Translations under genes and position numbers: made by a program
Shown here: piece by piece, positions 22,901-36,800 of the stretch
How positions within the stretch are numbered: position 1 is the first letter of the stretch
How the letters are laid out: each line of letters begins with the position of its first letter
Assembly: GCA_038373885.1 (NCBI GenBank)
Contig: JAWZYV010012241.1
Coordinates: forward strand, 558,001-622,000
Source: Cheiracanthium punctorium
Taxonomy: Eukaryota; Arthropoda; Arachnida; Araneae; Cheiracanthiidae
DNA: 64,000 nt
Reading direction: 5' to 3'
The notes under the pieces: model-generated
What the model saw: only the letters and a program-made list of their open reading frames with translations
The model's database searches: none
Told to the model about the DNA's origin: nothing

Positions 22901-25900
22901 AACCATGAGGAAGATTTTATATCTTTGAAATAAAACCTTAGTTTCCAATCATTTCTATGCTTTTTATCCATTAAATAAATTTGCTAATAGCTTTTACTCG
23001 ACATCATTTTAGCACTTCCTCACCTTAGCCCTTACATACTTCTAAGTAAGCTTTGTTTAATGTTCACTGTGCTCATAAAATGAAGCTCTGCTAAATAAGT
23101 ATTAAATTTGAGAGTCTATGTTGCTTTATGAGTAAAGAATTTTTTAGAGCATCAAAACCTGACTTTGCAACAGCCACTGCACCAGTGTGAGCACAACATT
23201 TTAATCAGTGTAGCTGTTCTACTATGAGACCATTCACCAAACTTTTCATATGAAATTTGTACATTGAAAATTGATGAAAAATTGTCTTTTGACTTTTTCT
23301 AAAAAACAATTAAACTAAAATGTGGAATTAAAAAACAGTGTGCAACAATTTTTTTAAAATTTGTTTTAATATGTGGGCAGCCCTATAAGCAAAAATTTGT
23401 AATTGAGAACAGTTACCAAAATAAAACAATATCTATAGATATAGATATTTTTTATCTTAACATCCATTTAAGCTAAAAATATGGATGAGTCTTTTCTCCC
23501 TGGTATTGTCCATTTAAAGTATTTATCATTGTTTTACATACATACCTCATAAATATGAACTATTTCATTTCCCACTTCATCCACATAAACGGGTACACGG
23601 CTAACTTCACCACCATAAAATGCCTGCTCAGGTTGAGAGGCCCTTAAATTAGAAAAATGCTCTTTTAAATACCATGCATCCAAACAAAGTATCAATAGAA
23701 AGATATTCATATAGTAACAAAATATGAATAGATATATAGTAGTCAGTTTTACAATCTAAAAATATATATAGTTTGTATAAAAATGTCAATTTACTTGAGG
23801 AGATTCAAAAGTAAAATAGCATTTTATAAATTTATTTAGTTAGTTTTTCTGGTACATAATATTTCTAATAAAATATAATATACAATGAAAAAACTCCTTA
23901 TTTCTGTACACTCATTTTTATGAGCTCGTAAGCACCACTGAAATAGCTTGTATAATCTTCTGTGGGAATGCATTCAGGACCACTTGCTAGGTAAAAGGAC
24001 CACTTGCTTTGTAAAATCGCAAGTGTTTGTAAAAAAAAAAAGTGGTTCATAAAAGCGAGCATCGACTGTATTATTTTTCAGAGCAATTTTGAATAATAGG
24101 TGTTATACAGCAGACAGACATGCCGTATGGTGCACAACTGGCTAGTGCTCAACAGAATATGAGGAAGAATAAATGACGAATAGCCAAAATGGTGATAAAT
24201 AAAATTTGATTGGACTAAAATGCCTTAAAAGATTTCAGAAACCACAATTTCATTTTTAAGAACTTTAAAAACGAAGTTATGCTAATGCCTACCAATCTAA
24301 GAGTCTCCTAACGTAACTTTAGGAAAGAAATATAAAGTTTATCATACCCTCTTATTTCTAATTCAGCCACTTTAACAATTCCAGCTTCAATTGTAGCTTC
24401 ATTGTTCTTATCATCTTTAGTAACGCTTGTCCTGAACATAAAGTTTAAGGTCAGAACACTTTATATAAAATTTAATTTCATAAAATGCAAATGTTACTTT
24501 AATTTAGAAATATCGTACGTATTAGCTTTTATGAAAATCCGCAAACTTCTCTCATCAGCAGCAATATCCTTGGGATTGAATCTAATTTGAAGCTCTACCT
24601 GGAAAAAAGTACAGAAAAATATAACTTTCTTGCAATACTTAAAAGCAAGCATAAAAGAAAGAGTTTTTTAGAGAAACAAATATAATTTCACTCAAATAAC
24701 TTTAATTAAATATAAATACATATATAGTATAAATATATATTTATTTTTTCCTGGACCGTTTATTTAAAAATCAATATTATTAAAAATATTCTAAAAATAT
24801 TGCTACAAATTTTCAGGGTAGTCTGCACTTCTGGGGTTCAATTTGATCTAAAATTCATGTTCTGTCAAATAATTAAATTTTGCATTTTGTTAAATGTAAA
24901 TCAGTTAACAAGATTGTGAGATATCTATCTTTAAATCCCCCATAAGATGGACATTAGGGTTAGTAGTCTCTACCAGATATTAATGATATTGCTTACCTGA
25001 GGACCATTTTGGAGACTAGACAAAGTTGACAATATTTTGCTAAAAGTCGCCAAGACTGGCAACACTTTTTTTTTTAATTCTAGTATTGGCATCATATCTG
25101 GGAATTTTTCACCATGTTTGGATCTTTTACCCATTTTTCTCTATAGCCATGGTCGTGTCCCTATGTTACTAGTATGACTCTTTTTGTCGTGTAACCTACA
25201 GAAACCTAGCTATTTTGTTATCCTTTTTAATTTAAATTATGAATGCAGTGGCACCTGATGATTGAGCATTCTAATTTAAATTTCCATATCATCATTTTAT
25301 TGTTAGGCACTTATCATGATTAGCTATGAGTCTTCACATGGTAGAGGTGGATTTTTTACGGCAAGTGATCCTACCTTTTTTAGGTTTGAACGCTCTGTTT
25401 TCTCTTTTATTTTGATTTGTGTATAACATTTAAGACTTATGAATCCATTTTTATTCTTGGATCCAGAGCCTTATTATCGCATGGGCAAATTGGGACTTTG
25501 CCCAGGGCCCCGGGTTGAAAGGGCCCCCAGTTTTAAATGCTGTTCTGAAATATTCTTTCATATGACAAAATTTTATGAAAAAGAAAACAAATTTTATAAA
25601 TGGGGGCCCCCAAATTCATTGATTCCCGGGACCCCTGTTGGTCATAATTGGGCCCTGCTTGGATCCAGATTTTTAATGATAATTTTGTTTTGAGATTTCA
25701 TTTGCTCGATGTCTTAAGAGGATATCCATATTATGTAAGTTTAGCTGTTTCATATTATAAAGTAATGCCTAATATAATGGATAATACTTTGATGTATTAA
25801 ATCAGTTTTTAATTAAATAAATGCCTTTCATGAATATTAAAAAAATAAATAAATTATAAGATCTTTCTTTATGAAAGAACGATCTTATTTAGTGCTGTAA

Positions 25901-28900
25901 TTTAGAAACTCTGTCTTGTAAACTTATTTTCTATAAATATTATAGTCATCTTACTTCTCTTCTTTTAAGGGGATTGCCAAGTTCACATGCAACAACAGTA
26001 GAGTTAAAAGGCACACACTCTATCTGATCACCTGTCTAGAAAGAAAAGACATCTAATTAAAAAAATTTTACAGAAATAATTTTTTTTTAACTAGTTTAAG
26101 TTCATACCAAATATTTTAAGCTATAGGAAAGTGTTTTTACTTTAAGAAAGTAGTAGTAATTAGTGTTTTGGACTAAATTTAAATTTAGAGCTAAAAAAAA
26201 GCTGTATATTTTAAAACTTTTAAATTCACTACTTGCTCAGGACTTAGACAAACAAGGGGAAATTTTCTAATAGTACAAGTTTTCTAGTAGAACATGAAAA
26301 TGAAGAGTATAAGATCAATATTTACTATGATTTTGCGCCCAACGAAACTCAGGCTTTGTGGATGATAAACGTATAACATGGCATCATAAGCAGGATCTTC
26401 AGTACTGAGAACTTTTACTGATAGCGATACTTGTTTTTCACCCAAGAACAAAATTGGCAGTCCTTGGTCATCTCTAAGTAATGAGAATATGAAAGAATTT
26501 TAAAATTAGATTAATATTTAGAAGTTACTTACACCACCTGAAAAGTACAAAAAAGTTTATAATACATTTGTGTACTTTTCAGGTGGTGTAAGTAATTAAT
26601 TACACACATTATAAATACATTCAAAATGGAGAAATTTAGAGAGTGTCTTTTTTTAACTGCATTTGTATAAAACACACACACACACTTAACCCCACCCCCC
26701 CAAAAAGCCCTATACCACTATATTTTAAAATTAACAAATGTATTTTTAGTCCTATTTTTTAAACACTGTTAGATACAGTATTTAAATTCTTCATATTACT
26801 AAAATATGAAGAACCCAGCTGGCCATTTGGAACCAAGACCTATGCTGAAGAAGGTGGTGGCCGCCACCGATAGTGCTACATACGGATTTTAATGTGCTTT
26901 TATCTGTTTTTAAATTACTAAAATAATTTTTTAGATGTATTTACAAAAATTTTTAAAAACTTCTATGCATTACATTAGGCATGGATATGAAGTACATTAA
27001 AAACAAAACAGCAGTATTTATTTTTCTCATTATTATCTGGTACACTTCTTTAAAAATAAAATAATTTATATGTAGAAAATTTAAAAAATAATGTAGCATT
27101 AAATATTCTAAAAGTTTCAGATTCCATTTGCAATTTATCTTCAAATCAAATGTTTATTTTATACAGAATATGACTCATGGGAAGGAATCAACCCAACATT
27201 CCCTTGCGAAGAGCAAAAACCGTTCTAGACAGCCACTACACTGAGAGCTTTTTTTTTTTATGTAACTTTCCTGTAACAATAAAGTGCAGCCTTTAATTTG
27301 GGAAAAAAAGAATCTGATGTGGACACCACACGACTTTCTTGTACGTACGTCTATAATAAATTATAGAACCACGTTTGGCACACTTCAATTGAGGTGCAAT
27401 ATTTCAGTAATAAGGATTGAGGATTTCCCATCAAATATAAAAGAGATATCACCAAGCTGGATTCGGTTTTGGGAACTTATTTCTGCAATCAAATATGGCA
27501 ATAATTTGCCAAAGACCAACAGGTTTGGTAACAGTTGACGAGATTTTGGGAATGACCCAAACAATGATTGATTTTAGATTTCTAATTTATTGAAGATGTC
27601 CAAAGACCTTAATGTATTGGAAAGTGTTTCAGGTGACCCTATAAATAAATAGGGTCCCCTATAACCCTTTTCCAGGTAAATATATATTTACCAAAGGATT
27701 GGACAAAATATGTCAATTTGATAAAATCAAAAGAAACTGTAGTTTTTGAAATATCAAAATTCTACATGAGTATAATAAATAAATAAACTCAATTACAAAA
27801 GCAAATATTTCTGAATTATCAGTTTACAAGAATGAATAATTTAAATAAAATAATAATTCGGTGACAATTTCCCATACTTGTGCAAATTGATATCTGCTAT
27901 CACTTCTAATGCACTTTCACAAATGTCATCTTCACCACAGTCTTTCAAAAATTTAGCCTGAAAATAAAATAACATTAACTGAGAAAACACTAACCTTAGT
28001 TACAAAGCAATATTAATATGATATATTTTAATATCTTTTAAGAAAATGGGAAATAATCAGAGTATTTTATACAAATAATCATTTTAATAAATCAATCCAA
28101 TTTACAATCATAACTAAAATATTTATAATTGTTATATTTAATTTCCCTTTAGTTTTAGTAAATAAATAGCATAGAAGACTCATGCTCCAATTTTAATAAA
28201 ACATCAAGAGCCAAAATTTCAAGAAAAATGAGCGCAATGTTTTGTTTTTAATTAACTGAGCCAAAATCAATGTAACTAGTTTTATATGATAATATCTATA
28301 ATACAAATCTTTAATATGAGCTGAGCAATTTTAAAATGACACACAGCCCAGTTTTATGCAATTAAGAATCAGTGTCATTTATGATAAATAGTGTGGTAAT
28401 TTTAATTTAAAAATATGAAAGCAAAAATAAACATTGAAACATTAAAAAATAAAACAAGTAATTCATTAAGATTTTCAGTAAACCACCATGCAGCTGCAGC
28501 AATATGGTAACTTACCTCAAAAACCTTTGATGCCTCCTGCTGATTGAGTATGGGATATAAATTGATGTTTGTCAAATCACTACCTGGTAAAGGTTGGACT
28601 GGGTCTTTTTGAATCAATGAGTAAGTCAGTTTAAACTGCACTGGATTCTGAATGTCACTTTTATCCTTAAAAAAATAATAATAATTTAAAAAAAAATATG
28701 CATTAGCTATTTTTAGCTGTTTTTAAAATTATCTATTTTTAAAAAATATATATCAGCTACAATTTTTTGTGTCTTAGCATGCTTAAATACAAAAAGTTGT
28801 AGCTGATTTTTAAGTCAAATTTACATTCAGATCTGCATATGTCTATGAAAGATTTTTTTCTGGACAGTTTATCTTAATTAGAGTACTTCTAATTAGTTTT

Positions 28901-31776
28901 CATATAAAAACAATCATAAAAAAATTTGCTCTTTTAAATTTGAGAAATAATTGGTAATAACAAGTGCATTTCTTCGAATAAGTCTTTAAAATATCAAAAT
29001 TTAAATGAATACAAACCTTTAAATACACGACCTCTTCAGAACAATGCTTCCTGGTTAAAGAACTTCCTTTGATTTCAATATCTTTCAGCACTATATTAGG
29101 CGTCTCAGAGTCTAAAGATGATTTAAATCGAACTCTATAAAATTTACGCCCTGTGAATGTTTCAGCTTCAATTTTATACTGAAGTTTGACACCAGCTGAA
29201 GATGAAGTTGAGTTGAATTGAAAACATGCCTTAAAGGTGAAGCTACAAAAAAAAAAAAGCACTATTATTAACAAATAAAGATACATAGTACTAAGTTCAG
29301 CAATAACATTCTAAAGATTTATTTCAATCAAAAATGTTATTTTGAAAAACGAATTATTCAGAAATCAAATCTCACCACACTGTAGAAGCACTCCGATCCA
29401 TTTCACAACCCAGTTTATCAGGATCAATATTCGATAAATTACCACTCACTGAGGTCATAATATCTAACACAGGCCGAGATCTGAAATAATTCACATATTA
29501 AAAAAAAAAAGTATTAATTTCATAAGCATGTTTCAGAAGAAACAAAAAAGAGTCGATTCAAAATACATGATTTTGAAATTTGAAAGTTGTAAAATTTTAA
29601 TGCAATATGTGTCTTTAAAAACGTCCTAACTGCAAGTAGTGGCGGCTACCCTCATATTACAAATATATAGAGTAAATCAAACAGTAAATAAAGACTTCAG
29701 CACAATTCATTTTTCTAATCATAATATAGTTTTTTTTAATTGCAGCTTTTCATATTTATTTGTGTGAGCACATTTTTTGTTATATTATTTTTGTAAAAAT
29801 AAATAAATAAATAGAATAAAAAATATCAGGTTGTAATGAAAGTTTTCCGCCATATCTGCCTGAAAAACTAACTTCTAACTCCTTAGATAACTGATTTTGA
29901 ACTTTCGGTACCAAACCTGCACAGTGTCACATGATACAACAATAGTACTTAAAGCTGTACTCATAATTTGTTGATATTATGTAGCTGACTTTTTGCAACA
30001 CAAATGGAAGTAAATGATGGTTCAAATCCTCTAGAGTGATAGTTCCATTTGGGACACCTTATACTTAATGATAACTATATTTTTTACAGATTTCACAACA
30101 CAGTGTTATAAAGTAAGCCTCTTTCTTTCAAATGCCAAAAATCGTTTGACAAAATATGAGCAAATACGCCAACGCTAACTGTGTGCTGACGATGTTTGCG
30201 GTGGTGGGAAACTTTCGTTACAACCTAATAAAAATAGGGGAGCTTAGAAACTATTAGATTTTAGTTTTGGGGAGGTTCAAGTGGTACAACAGTCCAGTAA
30301 ATGAACAGACAATGATAGTGTTGTTCATTTACCAGAATTTCATAATATGCCTAGTAAAGAAAAATTGTACAATACACATCAACAAATGATTATTTTTCAA
30401 AATAAGGCCATGTGACCAGAAAAACCAATGAGGCAAGAAATAGCTTTCCATTGAATAGAAGGAAGCTACCGTCATCAATCCATACACTGAAAATCATACC
30501 AGGGCCCTGCCCATATTTTTCAGATAAAGTCCTGTTTTTGTGAAATTGTGTAAAATTTACTTTTAAGATATGATGAATCTGACATTAGCGTTCAATCAGG
30601 TTTTTCTAGCCAGGGTCCTATTTCTGTGAATTTGTGAAAATAGGGCTTTGTTTTCTTGAATTTGTGAAATATATACAATTTCACAAATTTAAATTTAGTA
30701 TTAAATTAAAGTTCCATTTTATAGAAAGTCCTATTAAAAAAGACCTATATATGAATAAAATATTTTGTTAAGGGTCCATTAACGGACCCAAATTTTTCCT
30801 AAAGAGACCCTGTATGCAAGTCTTATTTATAAAAAGTATGCACAAAATGTTTAATCACTGGTTATGTTCACTCATTGGTTGGTTTACACTATATACATAT
30901 TTTTTTAAGGTTTGAAAAACATCTTAATTGAATTAAAACAGTTGGACAAAAAAATAAATTGAACCATGAGGTTTTCCTTTGGAAAAATTCTGTGTAGATT
31001 ACTGTTCTCCCCCCCCCCCCTCCACACACACACATATAATTATATTTTTATCTCTTACCATTTCATATTTTTTATCAAAACTCAGGGAGCCTGGGACACA
31101 TACAATTTAGTCTGCCAGAATTTGTGGTACATTTTAACATCAAATTAAAATTTTACCAATTTCTTTTAAAAATAGAAGGAACTGAATTAAATATCTGAAA
31201 ACAGGCCAACTTAATGTAACTTAGCAAAACTGTAAAATACAATCTAGAATTTTTCTAAAATATAAACACAATAGATTTTTTACAGTTTAAATTTAATTTT
31301 AAAGTATCTACATTGTTCATTAATTAAATATATGTGTTATAAATACATTTTATACTAGAGTATTTTTCTTTTGATTCAGGTGAAAATACAGTACAACTGA
31401 CCATATGTAAAAATAAATAAAATAAATATTCAATAAGTACCTCAGCAAAACTACAGTATTGCTTTCATAAGAACCTACAATAAGATCTGGATAACCATTT
31501 TGATCAATGTCAATGCCTCCATCAAAAGAGTACCCAAATGTTTTCAAATGACTTGACTTGGGAATATCTTTTGCATAAATAACCTAATATTTTAAGAAGA
31601 ATTGATTAAAAATAGAAACCTCTTATGCAAATAAAAATTTTTAAATTGCATAGCAATATACATTCTTGCATATTTTATGTTCATAAAATGGTAGACATGT
31701 TAATTTTAATACTTCATTAATGCAGACATGTTTTTCTATCTGTTGAAATATAGTTTTTCTTCTGTTATATTAATAA

Positions 31777-31809
<33 letters not shown>

Positions 31810-32934
31810 CAGTGCGCACCGGTTATACCGGACCTGGGATATAACGTACTATCGGTTATAATGTACCTAAGAAGCTAGGTCCCAACTGAAGTCCTATATT
31901 TATAATGTTATTTAACTTCAGTTAAAGCATACTTAACATAATTGCGTACTTCGGCTATAACGTACTTTTTATACCAAACCCAAAATAAAATTTTGTTTTT
32001 CTTAACAATTTTATTTCCTTGTCCTCGGAAATTTCAATACCTACAAAAACACTCGTTGTCAGTTTTCAGATTCTCTAGCAAGATGAATTGTGTATGAATG
32101 AAGGGAACGATCTTTTACCTTTTTTGCCGGCTAGGTAAGGTCTAAGAACAAGACCCTGTTTTTTATTTGTCATTGATCAATGTAAATGCCTCCTGAAAAG
32201 CCCTATCTATAATGATTCTGATGATAGTGAAGAAGAAACAGAGGAGCCTATACCAAGCATACCCAATGCATTCAATGCTGCACAAACTTTATCACGATTT
32301 TTTGAATACCACATTGATTTCTCATTGCACATATTTATCTCAATAAAAACTGTAATACAGAATTTTCTCTATTTAATTTAAATTTTAAAAAATCAGACCT
32401 GTTTAAAACACATATTACAATGAAATTATGAGCCCACTTTCTTTTTTTGTGTATTATTGAATCTTACCGTCGGTACTGCTTATAACGTACTACTTTTTTA
32501 GGTTCTGCGAGAGTACGTTATAACCGGTGTCTACAAGATATATATATCAACTTTAACCCTTTCAAACCTGATTAAATATTTTCTTTTTGAATTAAATAAT
32601 TTTCCTTTTAATAATACAGATTAAATTTGTAATTAAAAAAATAATTAAAAATCCTAATTATTAAAATTTCAAGAATTGATTTTCTTTACATGCACAAATT
32701 AGGACATCCATCCTGTATGACAGAATAGGTAATTTTTATATCCCTAATTAAGGATGCAGGGTCTAAAAGGGCCAAAGCTCAAAAGTGATATTTAAAAATA
32801 AATTATGCATTCTGCTCAAAACATTCTACATTTTAAAAATTGTATGCCAGTATTATACAGGATGACATAAAGAAAAGAGGTAGGAGAAAAATAATATTAC
32901 TTGTGAAACATCAATAGACCTCAATAGCTGTTTG

Positions 32935-32966
<32 letters not shown>

Positions 32967-33818
32967 TTTAAATTGGCCAATTTAAGCATTTTCAAAAGTT
33001 TTTAATTTTTGACAACATAAGTCAAGCATTTTTTAGTACTTTATAGCCTTATACAAGCTCAGTCTAACCCTTTAACGCACAGTGTTCCTGCTCTGGGAAC
33101 ACCAAACTCTGGCATTTTGACTGTTGCCAGTCACGAAGAATAGATTGGATTTCTATAAAAATAGTTGCGGGTGACCTAGCTCCACGAGAATCCCTTACTT
33201 TTTAGCAGGTCCTTTCCCGTAAAAAAATGTTCACGATTATTTTTAACAGCCCTGACATCTGCTGAAAAATGGAAGAATATGCGAGAACAGCCGGATAGAT
33301 TGCCCAATGCTGAAAAAAGGGCAGCCGTTGCCATCGCTCGACTTAACTACCAGCAAGATGGCGGACCCTTTTTTCAGCATTGGGAAAGGGTTTTGCCTCA
33401 AAGGGTTAAAGTGCTTAAATATACACAATCCTATTTCTACAGGACAAGAAAATGTTGCTTATAGCCCATACCACACAAACCAGAATGTTTATGCATGGCG
33501 GTGTTAGCCTTGCAGTCTATCAATTTATAAAAGTGAAAGTTATTTTTATTTTACAATTTAGCATTGAGAAATGGGAAAGAGAATAAATAGCAGAACTGAT
33601 TAAAACAGTGGTTATTTATAATACTAAAGCTCATTACTATTTAATAAGCTATTAGTACTTGTGACAGAGAGAAAAAAAAAAGAGTAATAGTCAATTTATT
33701 TGATTTTTTTGTGTAAATGTCTCTTCTTTTTTCTCTACCTAACATTTTCAAGTGTATCAAATCAAATTAGGAGGGGGGGGGATTGATAAGAAAATGAGAT
33801 ATTTATAAATTTAAATTC

Positions 33819-33849
<31 letters not shown>

Positions 33850-36800
33850 GTTTCATAAAACATGGGCAAAACTTTAAGAGATGATAGTAAACATCCAAAT
33901 AAACAGCTTATCAAAGAAGCATAGTCAGAACTAAAACGCAAAAGCACTAGAAGGCACTGAATGAAGGCGATGGTCTTACAAAAGGCAAAAACACAAAGAA
34001 TAATTAAGTTACAAAATCATGTTTAATGGCATACGACTATTTGTCAAAATGGTGGCAAGCATCCAGAAGTGTAGGGCGAACATTGTGTATCTTGCAGCAC
34101 CTGCTGCAGGGATGTGACCTTTTTTTCCTGTCAAGACATTTTGGCAGAAAATAAGGTCCAAGTTGGAGGTTGTCAATTATTGCTGACTAGACACTGATAG
34201 AAAAGTATTAATCACATGTCATTAAACTTGCTTTTGTAACTTAATAATTCTTTGTACATTTTTGCTTCTTAAAAGGAACATAATCTTTGGCACCCTCTAG
34301 TGTCTTCACATTTTAATTCTGACCATGCATTCTCAGGTGAAAATTGTTTGAATGGGTGCACCACCTCTGATAGTTTCAAACATCTTTTTTGAAACACCCA
34401 GTAAAAAATATTGATGTAATAAGTACTAGTACTGAATCAAATACAAAATTAAAAAACAGTAAATAAAAGATAAAAACAATAAGCATCCAATTAACAACCT
34501 GTGATGGTGTCAAAATGAGTCCATCAGATGATCCAGAATATATGTACACAGCACCCCCATCTTCTTCATAAGGTGCTCCAACAGCAAGGTCTAAAATAAC
34601 AATATGGATTAACGGATTTTTGGTAACTGATTATAACTGTAAAAGCTGGCAGCATTTAAATTCAGTTTTGTTTCACTTAAAAGTTGAGTGTAAAATTTAA
34701 TCTGGATTTTATGCATTTACACCTGACAATCTGTTGCAACATCAAATAATATGCATACAATGAAAATGGATTGTTGTTTTTTTTAACAATTTAACAATTT
34801 TAATCATTTCACAAAATTTAAACAATTTGCAATTAGTTATAAGCTTCAGCAGAAAAAGTACAGTATCCAAGTATTTAAAATTTGCTGCAAGCCTGTTTTA
34901 CTATTTAGTAGACTAAAGAAAAAAATATATATATGTGTGTTAGCATGTATACACTCCTTATACACTTTCATGTAGAGTAGAACTTCTTAAATCCACAATC
35001 ATGGACTTAACCGATTCTGGATAACAGAAATTTCAAATAACAAAAATCCTGTAATATGAATTATAATAAATCAGTTAAAGTTGTCAAAAAAAAGGGGAGG
35101 GGGGAGCTTATTCTTCTTGAATACAGAAAAAGATGCAAATGAAAAGTAAAGATTTATAGAGAAATTCCACACAAAAGAGAGATGTTTTTGTTTTCTTAGA
35201 CATATCTAAAATCATAATAATAAATAAAACACTTTTGATTGAATACCAAGTTATTATTATTACTTTAAGGCCAAATTTTGCACCGATTATAGAAATTCCG
35301 AAGTTTGAAAGTCTGCATTTGAGAAAATCTACTGTATTATCAGACATAGACTGAAGATCAATAAAAAATACAGGGATGTGCCAGCTGAAATTAAATTTTG
35401 GAGCAATTTGTGGAGCAAGAAAAAAGACATTTTTGGAGCAAGTTGGAGCAAGAAAAACAGATTAGTGGAGCAATTTGGAGCAAGAAAAAGTCACTTTTGG
35501 AGCATAAGAATGTCAATTTTGAAATACAAAATTAAGTCATTAAAGAATGCCAATCAAAAAAAAAATGAAAATTAAGGAGGTTCTTAAAAACTTTTAGCTT
35601 ATAACAAGAACCAGTTTTTTTTTTTTTGGGGGGGGGGGGGAGGGAATCAGAAGCTTATGAAATAAATAAAAAATTCAGTTATTTTATATATTGCTATACA
35701 AAATATCTATTTTAAATCAAAAATACAATATTTACTAAACTATATTAACCCATTTATGCCTAGCGTCTCTTTTTTTGGGAGGGCATTTTCGCTATCAGTT
35801 GAAAGCGTTATTTATTTTTCCTAGCCTTTATTCACGAGTATAGAACCTCAACTTCACATAATATTTTAACATGACTCAGTAGGATGTTGACATTTCAATT
35901 TTTATACATAATGATTTTAAAAGAAATCACCCCTTGCTCAAGAAGTTGACATCAGAAATTTATCTATTATTGCTGGTATTAGCAAAAATCAAAGAAAGTC
36001 TCAAAAATATCTGGGCACAAATGGGTTAACTACTATCAGCAGCTAATAAAAAATTTGGTAACAAAAAATTACAAATTTATATATAATTAAATTTAAAACA
36101 GAGGTCAATTTTTACTCTTAAGGCATTGTAGGTTTAAACAAAGGGATGCCAAAGAAAAAATATTCATTTTTAAGATTAATAGAGAAAGATTGAAATTAGA
36201 ATGCTTAGAATGTGTGATGACTTTTGTAAAAAATTCGGGAGATTTACAAACTTAAACGTTTAAACATACATGGAAAAATTAAAAATGTAGCAGTTTTGCT
36301 GAATTTGGAGCAAAAATGTCCAAAAATGATCTTTTTGTAGCATATTGGCACATCAGGATTGATTTGGCACAATTTGGAGCAATTGGAGCAGCTGGCACAT
36401 CCCTGAAAATATTAACAAATGAGTTAATTAAGCTGGTAATTATTTAACTCATTTACCAGCATATCCATCTTGATTCAAATCTCCAGCATTTTCAATCGCA
36501 AATCCAAATCGTGATTCCACCTTTCCTGTCAATTTCACAGGGACAGTATTTTCAGAAATCCCCTAAAAAAAATTAAAAAAATTAATAGTTCAATTTTTAG
36601 AAGAAAATATTTAAAATAAGCCTTACATGTACATAAAGTACACAGATACCTGCTCTGAATTCATGTAAACATAAACGGCTCCTCCTTTTCCTTTGGAATA
36701 ATAAAAAGGTGCCCCAACAACCAAATCTAAGTACCTGTAAAATAAGAAAAGCTAAGTAGATAGAACATCAGTAAAACTGTTATTGTTAAATATTTTGCTT

